Assembly (NCBI GenBank): GCA_002914805.1
Contig: JXTB01000145.1
Location: 372,234 to 436,233, forward strand
Direction: 5' to 3'
Source of the DNA: Parasponia andersonii
Lineage: Eukaryota > Streptophyta > Magnoliopsida > Rosales > Cannabaceae
Length of the DNA: 64,000 nucleotides
The stretch's first letter is position 1. Each line of letters opens with the position of its first letter. Shown here one piece after another: positions 33,061-45,599 of this stretch. The notes under the pieces were generated by a model that was not told the origin of the DNA, did not search any database, and saw nothing but the letters and a program-made list of their open reading frames with translations. The translations under genes and the position numbers were made by a program.

Positions 33061-34101
33061 TTAGATAGGCGTGATTGGGCTAATCTCATATTTGGATAAT
33101 TTGCTCATGAGGTGAGCTTGAGCTCGTTAATTAGTTTGAGCTCATATTGTGCTGCTCAAGTGACTGCGATTCGACAGTATGGATTAGCTCATATATTGAA
33201 GAGAATTTAACATAGATAGTAATAATTTGGACTAAAATGAAATTCGTCGTATCGCTTAGCTCATATATTGAAGGGAATTTAACATACATAGTTATAATTT
33301 GGACTAAAATAAAATTTTTACAAGTGTTTTGTAAAATAATTTTTTTAGTAGTGTTATAGTATTGTATAACAAGAGCAACACAATATGTGACTATAAATTT
33401 ATTTTTTTTTTAGAACTAATTAATAATTACAAATTATGTGATATTTGCAACTCAATATTGTGACATTAATATAATAAAGTCATTTTTAAAAAAAAAAAAA
33501 TTACACCTTTGAAAAAAGTCATTTTAGGCAAAATCACTATTAGTCAGGTTCATTCCTATTTTAAGGTTTCTTCAAGAGCTATTGGCGAACACATCATCAT
33601 CTTCTTCAATTAGTTAGGAGTTTTTCATTATAAGCTTGAGAGAGAGAGAGAATAAAAGAAAAGTTAAGATTATACTAGATATTAAATTATTAATGTGATT
33701 TTGGATCCCTCTGGAGAATATATTAAATTGCGGGGACGTCACAATTCTAGTGGGGCAAATAATGACACTTATTTCATTTAAAAAATAATAATAATAAAAA
33801 CAATATATAACACTTATTTTAACTGAACACGTTATATCAGAATCCCGAAAATATCAAGTCTCGTGGTTGAGTAGGTAAGTGGAGTTGTTAAGACAAAACT
33901 CCATCTTTGGTTGTCAATCCTTATTTATCACATCTTTGACATCTTGTTAAATAAATATAAGCAAATAAAAAGATTTGTCCATTGTCTCTTGGACTATCGA
34001 TCCCACCATCTACAATACATCTACTATTGTATAGGCCAATACTATAATACGTTATTTGATCCATTATTCTTCCCAACGAAGAGCCAATTACCTTAGAAAT
34101 T
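33061..34101. other. gene-free stretch upstream of the SCPL gene
   Basis: It contains an internal near-repeat (tagctcatatattgaag..gaatttaacata twice, near 33188 and 33260). A weak tRNA-like stretch lies at about 33855-33905 (gtggttgagtaggtaag, then ggttgtcaatcc) and may be a SINE head. No gene was seen. Confidence 0.5.
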
Positions 34102-37100
34102 ATGGAAGAGCTGAGGCCAGACTTTATTTGGCATAATCGCCATATTCTTCTTTTTCTTCTTCTTCAACTTCTTTTGATTGAGCTCCAGGTCTCTGCCTTT
34201 ACGGTCAAGTATCTCCCTGGCTTTCAAGGGCCACTTCCTTTCCATCTCGAAACCGGGTACGTGATTAAGAACATAACAACTTTGCTCTAGTTATATTAAC
34301 TTATTTAATAAAAATATATTGTCTTAGGTACGTGGGAGTGGGTGAATCGGAAAATGTCCAGCTTTTCTACTACTTTGTCAAGTCGGAGAGGAGCCCAGAA
34401 GAAGACCCTCTCGTGCTTTGGCTTACTGGCGGCCCAGGTTGCTCTGCCTGGTCCGGTCTAGTCTATGAAATAGGTATGCCTTTCCTTTTTCTTTTTTTTT
34501 TTTTTTTTTTAAAGATTATAGACACTTCTGAATGTGAATGGTAATGTTTAAGTGAATTTTAGCCCAGTACTCGTATTCACTTTAATAAACTACAATAACT
34601 CAAGGAAAATCGATTCATTATGCTAGATTAGTTTTTTTTTTTTTTTTTTTTCTCTCGAAGATATTGGTCAGCTAGTTTAATTGATTCAATGCATTTTAAG
34701 GGGTTAGAGTCCACAACCCCAACTTGGGTAAAAGCACCCATTCGTTTATTAAAATGATTGTCTTTATTTCTAGTAGTGCCAAAATTAATAAGTATTCCGT
34801 GTGAAATACAATTGTTTAATTTTTGATGGGTGTAGTTTAGATTATAGTACGAGTGCCCCCATGCCATTCGTGTACAAACCTAATCCCCGTTTATTTATTC
34901 TTGAAATAGAAGACTAATTGACAAAACAATCCTTGGCTCTTATATGAATTGTTTAGGTCCACTAAACAAAACAATCCTTGGCTCTTATATGAATTTTTTT
35001 AGGTCCACTAAATTACAAGATTGAGCAATACAATGGAAGTCTACCGTCACTGGTCTTAAATCATTACTCCTGGACAAAGGTACAGTACTGTTTTTCCTTT
35101 CAGCACTACTTAAATAAATAAATAAAAATACGTATTGTAAACATAGAATTTATTTCTCCTTTCTTCTTTTTTTTTTTAAATCAAAAAAATGGTAAAATCC
35201 TCTAAAAGACGATATTTTTCCTCAGGATCTTTAATTTACGAACATTAATGTTGATATTGAGTGACAGGTATCCAACATAATATTTGTAGATTCTCCGGTA
35301 GGTACCGGATTTTCGTATGCAGAAACTTCGTTAGGATATGAATTGGGAGATTTCAGTCAAGTGCACCATCTTATTCAATTCTTTAGAAAGGTAAAATATT
35401 TTGAGAAAATTTCAATTAATTATTACCTAGTAAACTATTTCTCAATTTAATGATAGTTGTTAGATTTCGAATGAGATTATAATTGTTTATGAAAAATTAA
35501 AGAAAATAGATTCAAATTTTCTTTAGGAAGAAAATAACTTAAGAATCTATGTTAATTGCTTATTTAAGTAAGGGCAGTACTTTTTAGTTATTCTTTAAAA
35601 TAAAATTTACAAATTTTCATTTTTCCTTATTTTCTGTTATTTAAATTTTGGGTGTTGCAGTGGCTAATTAATCATACAGAATTCATCTCGAATCCAGTAT
35701 ACATTGCGGGGGATTCATACTCTGGCATTATTATCCCTCCCCTTGTCCAACAAATCTCAAATGGTAAGCAAATAAATGGTAATAATTGTTACAAAGGAAA
35801 CAAGAAAAAATATAAACACAAGGATTTTACAAAAATGATATATACTGGGGGCCTATTTGTTATCGTTTTTGTTAGGGGAATCAATTAATGGGTGTGTAGT
35901 AGTTCTATGATTTAACTGATTTTTGTTCCATTTTGTTTTCAAACAAATCAATATTGTCACACCTCTGAAGTCATAGCTCATTTCCAAATTCTGAACACAA
36001 TTACTCTACCCTTCGAACCAAAAAACTTGCTGAAACATATAATTGCTTATTTATACGATAATTAACTCAATTTTAATTTCTAGCTTGCACTTTCAGATAT
36101 TTATGTAGTTTTATGTTTTTGTGAACACTTTTGGTAAAATTTGGTTTGGTTAAAGCACTGATTTTGAGTTTGAGTCCAGTTAACTTCAATTATTTGTGTT
36201 AATGTCGAAGTCGATCTGGGAGGACTCTTGAATAAATAAATAAATAAAGGAAATAACAACCATTAGATAATATCAGAACCATCAAATTAAAGAGTAAGGG
36301 AGTGAGAGGCAGAGTAAGCTATTGTATTTAGTTTTTAGATAAGAGTTCGAGAGTACGTATACAATTTTAATTTCAATGTTTTAGCTTATTGTTTTGCATT
36401 GTTTTTCTCTTGCTCTTATTGAGAGTTGCATAGCTTTCAACACTAACCACATTAATTATGAACATGCAGGGATTAAGGAAGGCACCATACCACCTATAGA
36501 TCTTAAGGTTACTAAATTACAACATCTAATGACAATTTTCTTTCCTTTACATATTCGTCAAAGAAAAACTATTTTTCTCACACAAAGAGCTATATAATTA
36601 TAAGTGCACAAATTAATGAATTCAGGGATACATACTTGGGAATCCAATAACAGATCAATCCTCCAATGGCAATTACAAAATCCCATTTGCTCATGGAATG
36701 GCACTTATTTCTGATGAGCTCTACAAGGTGATTACTAATTCTTTGACTTATTGAGCAAGCACTCACTTAAACCTGGCCACTCTTATATAGGCATGTTTTC
36801 TGATATCCAAAAAAAGGAAAAGAAAACCATTTTCGAAAGAAAAGAAAAAAATGTTAAGGATATACCGATTCATTCCATGAAATTAGAAACAACGCTATTG
36901 TGTCTCCATATTCCATTGCTTAACTTTTGTAATCATGTGAAGCTACAACAACTCGATCCTTTCCTAATTAGTAAACACATAAAAATTAAATGGAAAACAC
37001 TATTTATATATTCACCTGCCCACTACTAATTATAGTAACTACTACCCTCATAAATAAAGCCATAAGAAGCCAACAGGTGGATTATAAATTTTGCTGTGTC

Positions 37101-39086
37101 GTTTAAATTTTTATTCAGTCTTTGGAGAAAAGTTGCCGAGGAGAGTATACGGACATAGATCCCAGCAATACCGAGTGTCTGAAAGTTTTTCAAGCTTATC
37201 AAAACGTAAGAAAGTTATGGAACCAATACTATGTATTTTAATATTCCTATTATATAATTGCTTTGATCATATGCCTTTTGTCTACCTAAAATTTCTTACT
37301 TGTAATTCAATTTGTATATATAGTGCATTTCGGGAATCAATGATGCACATATTTTGGAGCCGCACTGCACTTTTGCTTCGCCAAAACCACAGAATTTAAT
37401 TACTGAGAGAAGATCGCTGAATCAATATTCTACTGAAGTGTTTCTCTATTCTGATGATCAGCCACTTCCTCAGATTGGTTGTCGAGTAATAATATACATA
37501 ACAATTTGATTTTGATTACGTAATATAAATTGCACACACAGTTAGAATCATTGTAAATTTCAGAAAGGAAAAAAAAAATTACACTCGTATATTTAACCAC
37601 TTATTACATACATAGGGAATTGGTTTGCAATATCTGATTTCCTGATCTCTATACATTTTTTCCTTTTTTGATGCAAAACTACGTAATATTTATTAATCAA
37701 CAATAAGTACTTGGAGAGTAAAATAAAACATGGCTGGAAATCAAGCAAAACTCGATCTATTTCTTGTAAGAGACAGCATGCAGTAGTAATTGACTCGTTC
37801 TTTTTCTTGTTTTGTCTAGAATTACGATCAGTTGCTTTCTCGTTACTGGACCAATGACTGTCATGTTCGCAAGGCCCTAGGTACACGAAAGGTAAGAAAA
37901 TATAGTTTAAGCAAAAATATTTTTTTTAAAAAAAAAGGAAAGAAAATGTAATGTTGAACGTAGTGTGATGATTGTTACCAAGAAATAAAAAAAAAATAAA
38001 AAAATAAAAATAAAAATAAAAAAACGACTGTTGTAGTGTGATAATTGTTACTAAAACACAGAAGTGGCATGATATGCGTTATGGTGTGCAGGGAAGTATA
38101 AGGGAATGGCATCGATGCAATGAGGACATACGTCAGTTCCGCGAATACAAAAATGAAGTTTTAAACACTCTTCAGTATCATGTAAACCTTAGTGCTCAAG
38201 GTTACCGATCTTTAATATACAGGTACATCTTTATTTTTTATGCATTGTACTCTATTTGTCTATACATATGTATGCATTTGGATTAAGTTATAACTTGTAA
38301 GGCTAATGAACTATAAAATATAGATTCCCCTACTTATTGTCTTTTTCCGGCCGGTTATATATAACTTTAATTTCTTGACCAGTGGAGATCATGATATGTC
38401 AGTGCCATACTTGGCAACTCAAGCATGGATAAAGTCTTTAAATTACTCTACTGTAGATGACTGGAGACCATGGATTGTCCAAGGCCAAGTTGGAGGGTAA
38501 GCATTTGCAATACGACTTGGAGAAATACTAATATAGTATCTTTTCTTTTATTCTTTTTTTTTTTTTTTGTTTTTTTAAGTAAAGTAAAACCCATATAGGA
38601 AACATTACTTACTGAAAATTTTATATAAATCCTAGGACTTTTTTGTGTTTCAGTTCTGAATTATCACAAAACCTTTCAAAATTTAATAGATTCTAATGTA
38701 ACTTGAGCTATATATAGATTATCTAGCGAGGACCGAATTTTGTCTTTAAGGTTTCGATTTACATTTAAATTTTGTTATCGTAATGACAGTAAAAATAAGC
38801 AACTAAACAAATTCAATTGTTACATTGGACAGATACACCATGAGATACTCCAATCGAATGACATTTGCAACGGTCAAGGCAAGAAAGAAATTTAATATGT
38901 ATATATTTTGTGGTCCATTAATATTTTGATTTTCGATGAAAAAGAGGTTAAGAATGAAATCTATGTTTATTTATTCGGTCTGGTTTGATTATATACATGC
39001 AGGGAGCAGGTCATACAGCTCCTCAGTACAAGCCTAAAGAATGTTTTGCTATCTTTGAACGGTGGATCGATCATAAATCTCTATAA
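34102..39086 (+). CDS. serine carboxypeptidase-like protein, acyltransferase type (SCPL clade I)
   Basis: Fourteen exons were read from splice signals: 34102-34256, 34328-34473, 35003-35079, 35268-35390, 35661-35763, 36470-36507, 36626-36727, 37119-37205, 37324-37485, 37820-37891, 38092-38222, 38383-38496, 38833-38878 and 39003-39086. They give 1440 bp, 479 residues plus stop, normal for the family, with phases that agree throughout. Residues about 17-31 are a signal segment; [11 protein letters not shown] (oxyanion region) and [10 protein letters not shown] follow. The catalytic triad is Ser186 (GDSYSG), Asp401 (SGDHDM) and His456 (GAGHTAP). GDSYSG and the DHD motif are typical of clade I members, which include vacuolar acyltransferases using glucose esters as donors; carboxypeptidase activity remains possible. 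All introns are GT-AG except the last, which has a GC donor. The gene looks intact and functional. Confidence 0.93.
34921..35012 (+). repeat. 45-bp tandem duplication across the exon 3 acceptor
   Basis: acaaaacaatccttggctct...aggtccactaa occurs at 34921 and again at 34966, differing only in the T-run. Both copies include a full acceptor (ttag) and the first 10 bases of exon 3. Only the second acceptor (exon start 35003) keeps the reading frame; use of the first (34957) adds 46 bases. Confidence 0.9.
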
Positions 39087-39982
39087 ATTTAATTCTATTT
39101 TATTTTGAAGTGCATGTTTACTGTGTTTAGCATTTTTTTTCTTCCCCTCTCTTATTCATGAATTTGTCATTCCAAAGTTATAACTAATAACTCAATTAGA
39201 ATCACCGCCTTACAATTGATTCTTATTGGAATATTTAGTAAACATGCAATAAAAGTAAATGATATAATATGCACAATTGTTCTCTATACCCCAAAAGCAC
39301 TCCCACCAAAATCTGTCTTACTATCAAAGCATCTTTCTCTGACTAAGAACCCTTTTCTCACTTATGAAACTAAGGAAGAAATAGAGGAGTTAAGAGATAG
39401 AAACTCGAATAGCTTGGAGTTGTTGCTGTACTTGAATCGCTGGAGGAGTTAGGCTACTTGGAGCCAAATCATTTTGGACTTACATGGTCAATGAAAAAGC
39501 ATCGCGTAGCTTCTTCACTTTTCACAAAATATGGCCATCACTTGGGTGACGAACGTGGCAACACCAAAGCCTCTTACAAGGCATCTTCTCAATGTGTCTT
39601 TTAGCCATTCATATAACACCTTTTTATGGAGAATTAGGCTCAGAGATGGGTCGGCGAGTCTTATTTTGGAGCTTAATCATATAATTGCTTTCGACTTTGC
39701 CATTTATATGATAACTATTTCAAGTATTAAAGATGAAGTAAGATTACGAACGCTCACCTTTCAAGTATTAGTACATGTTGTTGAAAATGGACCAGATTGT
39801 AAAACAAGAGTTAGATCTTTAATATATCACCGTATTAAAAAAAAATAATAATAAAAAAGGAAACAGACAACGGTGAGTTCACGTTCAAATAACTTACTTT
39901 TAGGAAGGATGATTTTTAAGTAACCGTGTCGCGTAATAGCAGACTTTGATATCAGATCTTTTTCTGCTCCTTGGTTTATTAT
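39087..39982. other. SCPL downstream flank with an unidentified open stretch
   Basis: A frame at about 39413-39604 reads through LGYLEPNHFGLTWSMKKHR and FTKYGHHLGDERGNTKAS, compositionally protein-like, but has no ATG-led gene structure and no recognised family. An overlapping frame (39216-39452) ends LELLLYLNRWRS. These could be remnants of a captured gene. Confidence 0.3.
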
Positions 39983-40345
39983 TGTCACGACCGAAAACGA
40001 CCGAAAATTCAAATAGATGATTTTAGTAATTTTATATAAAAATAAAAATAAATTCAAAATAAAATATATTTTATATTTTATATTTTAGTCGTTAAAATAT
40101 TATTATTTTGATATCAAAGGAAATCTCTTGTTAGTCTAAGAAAATATCTTTTAAAGTTTCAAAAAAAAATCTAATTAATTTGGTTTAAAAAATTAGGTGG
40201 ATAAAATGTTAAAATGAACTCCATAAATTTTCTAGGCTCATATATTTAAACTAGGATTAATCTTAAAATATAGATTCGTGGTAAGTAAGCACAAAATTAC
40301 TAAGGATTAAACTAGCTTACCTAAGTTAAATGTAGTACGGAAAAA
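39983..40345 (+). repeat. fragment of the A/B LTR-like repeat, copy C
   Basis: It starts tgtcacgaccgaaaacgaccg, continues with gaaaattcaaa and ttagtaattttatataaaaa, and resembles the first 300 bp of 16051-18760. It then diverges, so it is truncated. Confidence 0.5.
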
Positions 40346-40739
40346 ATTATACAATTTAAGAAAAATGGCGCGTAGTCCAACACAAACTGCATGTAATTCA
40401 ATTTCAACTGCAAGTCCTTTTAGCATGGATAGAGACTATATATCATTTAACTATAATACCTTTGATGTACAAGCTACCAACTTTAAAGTATAAGCTATTT
40501 CAAAAGTCACAACTTCATTTTTTTACTATTTCAAAAGTCTCTAATTACGGCACTATAGCTTGGCCATTTGAGAGTTGGAGTTGGTTAACATTCATTATTA
40601 TGATATTTAGTGCAGTTGATTATGAGTTAATTGGAATTGGGCTGGGTATATCAGAGTTTAAGTTAAATTAACCTATTAGGTGTTCAACCTACACAGATAA
40701 GAATTGGAGTTTTGGTCATAGGACCGAATTTTGAATCAT

Positions 40740-41110
40740 AGTTTGTAAAATAGTTATTTCAGATACTGTAAAAAATGGTCGAATTTTAAAAATTATTTAA
40801 AAAATAGTTTTTTTTTTCATATTTAGTATATCATAATATATTGATTTATTTTTTGAATAAATTATAAAATATACTATATTGTTTTCTAAAAAATTGATTC
40901 TTTATTTAGTATATCAAAATATATTGATTTAATTTTTAAAAAATTGATTGACTTTTTCAAAATTTGATTTACATTTTCAAAAAATAAATCTACTAAAAAT
41001 GGCTATTTATCAAAACAATATTATATAAAGGTCATTTATTAAATAAATGTAAAAATAGACCATTTTTAAATTATTCTTAAAGAAAATATTATTTCTTATA
41101 AATACTGATA
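40740..41110 (+). repeat. dispersed repeat, partner of 32715-33060
   Basis: Same ordered landmarks as described for 32715-33060. It ends with tatttcttataaatactgat. Just upstream, 40440-40580 has a short relative at 46680-46760 (tatcatttaactat and tagcttggccattt). Confidence 0.6.
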
Positions 41111-43173
41111 AGAATTAGATTGCTAGGTAAAGGACAACAGAGGTCCAATTACTTGGCCCAACTCATTTATTTAAGAGTACCTCTCACTGGTAATTCTAAA
41201 AATAATTACCACAATTATGTAAACAAATCAACGACACAATAGAATTGATATTTTAAAATTTTCTTAAACTTTACAAAATAAAATACACAAGGATAACATG
41301 ATTCATATTTAAGAATCATAATTTTCTCGGGACAACAACTTCATAGGTACTATACTTGTCGGGACAACTAATGCATTAGAATAATTCTTATCGAGATCAC
41401 GTATTAAAATAGTAAGAAAGAGCTAATCACGATAACATGAAGTACGACAACTAGTATATATAAGATGGAAGAACAGCAATTCACTATGCTGCTTGAATTA
41501 TTACATTACTTGAGTTCTTATATTACTAATTATTACATTACTTGAGTTCTTATATTTCATAAACAGTAGCAATCAAAGGAAGGCCATATATTGCTATTCA
41601 AAAAATAAAAAATGTAGATAAATTTGGTTTTGTTGCCTTTTTATTTTGAGCATTAAATCCTAAAGTGGTGTCTTAACACACAATACCCGCTACAAAATTT
41701 AAAGATAAAACTTAAAAAAATCAGACACTACATTATCTATGCTTATTATACTTAATAAAAGTAGCTGTAACCTAAATTATAAAACTAGTAGGGGCGTCTC
41801 AATATCTAATGCATCCTGGCTAACTGGATTATGAATCATTAGTCTAAACCTCGATACATAGGTTAAGAATGTATCATTTTTATATTCATATTAAAAAATA
41901 AAATAAATAAATTCCCATGTCCAAAGAAACTAGCCTAAATTAGAACTAATTTTCAAGCTCCATGATTTTGTGTAGCTATACTAGCACAAAAAACAAAGTT
42001 TATTAATATTTTGACTTAATAGTGTGTGACAAAAATAATGAAACAAGAAGAGTTTATTTGTTTAGATAAATCAAGAGAAAAATGGTGACTATCTTGGATG
42101 AAAATTCTTTGAATCATTTCTAAATAGTGATGTTTTAATTAATAGAGATTAGTAATAAGCTAGTTGGGGATGTTTATGTCATTTCCCTTATTTACAAACT
42201 TTGATACGAAATAGAGAAGAATAGAGAAAAACTCAAATAATAATGTAATAATCTTATTTACAACCCATAATCATGTTTCAAATATGTGGATGCTTAGAAA
42301 TAATTTATGAATAATTACTAAATAAGCATATGAACACGACGTAATTCAGTCTACTACCACACCATATTTTGGTGTAATATTAAGCATAGAATTTCCTGCG
42401 AAAGCTTCCATCTTTATCCTTATTCCCGCCTCACACCATATTTGTTCTCTCTTCCTTTGTTTGTTTCTCATTGACTATATTGATTACTCGAAAAGTATAA
42501 GAATTGCTACAAATTGATCATATGCATCCAGAGCAAATGTAGGTAAGAGCAAAGTTGCATTTGAATACGTCATGCGGATGTAACAAATGTACAAATGAAA
42601 ATTACACAGGTTTAAGTATTAAGCGCTTAGTCAATATATTATTTTGTTATGGGTTTCAAATTTCAACATATTAATTAAGTCAACAAACGCATCCTTGACC
42701 ACAATCGACTTAATTAATTAACTTTCTTTCATTCCCATCAAGCAAAGAAGATAACAAAAATTGTGGCAATCATACAATGGTTAATCTGAGGCCACGTACG
42801 CTCTCTCTCTCTCTCTCTTTATTTTTTTAAAGGGAAGAAGATCTGAGGCCCCATGTTGGACTTGGAAGATTACAAATTAACGGACTAAGTATAGTGGTAA
42901 GCCGGGCTAATGTCAAACATGTGGTATGAAAGCATTAATTGGTTGGAATTAATTTTTATTACGACCCATGATAGTATGGTAGTACTGCTACATGCTTAAA
43001 TGTGGGACCAACCGATCGCGACATCAAGGATTACAATGTTATATAGGTAATCAACATTCATATTTGATTGCTTGGTCACTAACTTGGTTCCTCGGGGATG
43101 ATTTGCATATGATAATAATAATAATATGCACAAAAGAAACTCAGATAGAGATTAAAATAGGGAGAGTCGATCG
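41111..43173. other. gene-free AT-rich stretch
   Basis: It holds a 32-bp tandem duplication at 41496-41557 (attattacattacttgagtt twice) and a CT microsatellite near 42799-42818. The last few hundred bases are the former promoter region of the ankyrin pseudogene. No other gene was seen. Confidence 0.55.
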
Positions 43174-45510
43174 TTATTTGAAGCAGCTTTCACAGGCAAT
43201 GTTGAATAGTTGAACCAACTGATTCGCGAGAACCCACTGATTCTTGCGGAACATGTACGCAACTCTTTTAGCTTTTTTGTAACACTTATATTTTCAAATT
43301 TTTAACATACAATCTCACACTTATAATATTTATATCCTCAAAAAGTTCAAAAACTAATTCATTAACAAACATTATACATGCATATATATAACTAGGTTAA
43401 GTCATTTGTTTGCTAACAAACATTATATACTACGTATATATAACTAGGCCAATTCAATTTTTAATTATTTTTTTTATAGACTATAATACACATTTTAAAA
43501 AATGAGTAATAGATTTTACTTAATATTTAACAGAATTAAAATAAACTTTCATAATTATAAAAAAGACAGAAAATATCCAAATATTTAGGAGGAATAAGTA
43601 TAAAATTTTATAGATTTAGAAGAATTAGAATAATTTTTTTATAAAAATGTTACATACTATTTTTATTTTTTTCAAAAAAGTCACAGGGACAATTGGCCCC
43701 CTGACCCTATGTGGCTCCGCCACTGATCTGGTGAATTGGGGCGCGATGACGATGGCAAGACAGTGTTGAACATCGCTGTCATTAGAATACAATATGAGGT
43801 AATAGTAATTAAGTACTTTCTAATATTATAATTTTAAGTATTATAGTGTTTAGTTGGTTTGCTATATATCTTATATAAGTTATTGGATGTTAGTACTGAT
43901 ATAGCGCTCCAGGTATACCATTTGGTTTTGGTCTCAGCCGGCTTTCCGTTGATTGTCATATTTATTTTCAAACGAAGAAAAAAGAATGTAGAGAAAAGGA
44001 AAAACAAATAAAAGAAGAAGCTTTATTCGTGGTGCTTGGGAAAAGGCCAAGATATGTGACAGACTTACACTTTTCTTTTTTATTACAATTAAAACCTGAA
44101 ATGAGAAAGTGAATGTAATTCCCATATTAAGAGTGAACTATTTTGAATTTGTGTTTGTGATTTTCTTGTTTTATATTTGAGTGTGTTTATTATGTTCGTC
44201 TTGTAATCGAGGATTATTAGTATTTAATCCTCATAGCCATAAACATTGAAAATCTAAGATGATATGGCGTTTTTTGATGGGTGATGATATATGAAAGAAT
44301 AAGAAAAAATGAGACAAGTTATCTTATTCTTATGGTCTAATTGTAGTCTCATGATGTGCAACATGTTTTATCTTAATTGAAACTATCTTTATGTTGCTCT
44401 GGGTTGTGTTGGTTGTAATTTCGGCTTAGGAATATAGCCAAATGCTCAATTTTTATCAGTACTTTTTTAGTGAAAACAGGGGAAGAGGCAGAGCACGTTT
44501 TTTGCGAAAGGGGAAGCTTTCATTCGCACACTCTGATTTGATTTTTCGGATACTAAAATATAAAGAAAGTACTAGAAGCTTTATTGATACAAATCATCTT
44601 TTTAATCTTTGCCTTACACTTATTTACGTCACAATCGTTGACTATATTTTTAACTAAATTAGAGTTTGACCACTTAAACAAGGTAAGCATATATAGAATA
44701 AACTGCAGTACTAAAAAATATATTAACAAGTGGTTTTATTTTCTATTTTCAAAAGAATTGTAATGAATGTTGTTTTTGTTTCTGAATTCATTTGAAGCAG
44801 AGGGTGTGTTGTGATTATAGTTTTAGGGAGGTGCCAATTAACTAATTAATTGGGATATATGAATGTAAAATATTAATTAATGCTAGCTCTTAATTGTTTA
44901 ATTCATTTTAAATTCCAATTGTTATATTTAACGAAGACCTTGTTTTAATTTATTTATTTTGAAAAATCTAAAATAAAAATGTTCAAAGTCCTTACAAAGT
45001 ATTTTGTACACTGTTAATTAACACTTTTATAGTAAACATGACCCATTACTCATGCTTTAATTCAAATAGGAATCAACTGGACAATGAAATATATATATAT
45101 ATATATATATAGCAGTAAATTTTTTTTTTTTTTTTACCTATTTGGCTAATGAAAATTTAGTATGAATATTTTTTTATTGTAAAAAATAAGAGAGAGAAAG
45201 AGCATTAATAATGTACGTCTTTTCATGTACTTCACTGTGATCCAACGGCTAAAAAAAAAATACCAATCTATAGGTAAAAAAAAGAAATACCTAATTGTTT
45301 CATATTTCATAACATACAAACATACAACTCCTGCTTAGCAATGACCGTAGTATTGGAAGCACACTGAAAGTGCACGCCACAAACTCGATGAGCCTAATTG
45401 ATACAGTTGTGCTGGAGGATCCAAATGATGCCAAACTCAAGAAACTCCTCCAACGTGACCATTCAAAAGCTAATAATAATAATTCGAGTCCGACCGAAGC
45501 ACAGAGTAAG
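43174..45510 (+). pseudogene. decayed ankyrin-repeat gene (relative of 47915-49793)
   Basis: Three separated segments align to the ankyrin/PGG gene on the other strand. (1) 43174-43255 reads LFEAAFTGNVE, a stop, then LNQLIRENPLILAEH, matching the start LFEAALTGNVE...ENPLIL; the ATG position reads ATA. (2) 43726-43798 reads LVNW, a frameshift, then DDDGKTVLNIAVIRIQYE, ending at a gag/gt donor as in the intact exon 1. (3) 45325-45510 reads LLLSNDRSIGSTLKVHATNS and LEDPNDAKLKKLL, matching the start of exon 2. The middle ankyrin repeats and the whole PGG domain are missing. A lost start, a nonsense codon, a frameshift and deletions show it is dead. The intron between segments 2 and 3 is about 1.5 kb. 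Confidence 0.8.
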
Positions 45511-45599
45511 CATATAATGATATCGTTCTTGATATAGTGACCATATAATGATATAAGCATACCACGTAGTCGATTAAGTAACAGAGCAGGTCACAAAGG

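Noticed and set aside
36160..36250. SINE-like stretch in SCPL intron 5 (gagtttgagtccag, then aataaataaataaa)
   Set aside because: Only a weak box B and an A-rich tail; no box A and no target duplication could be shown.
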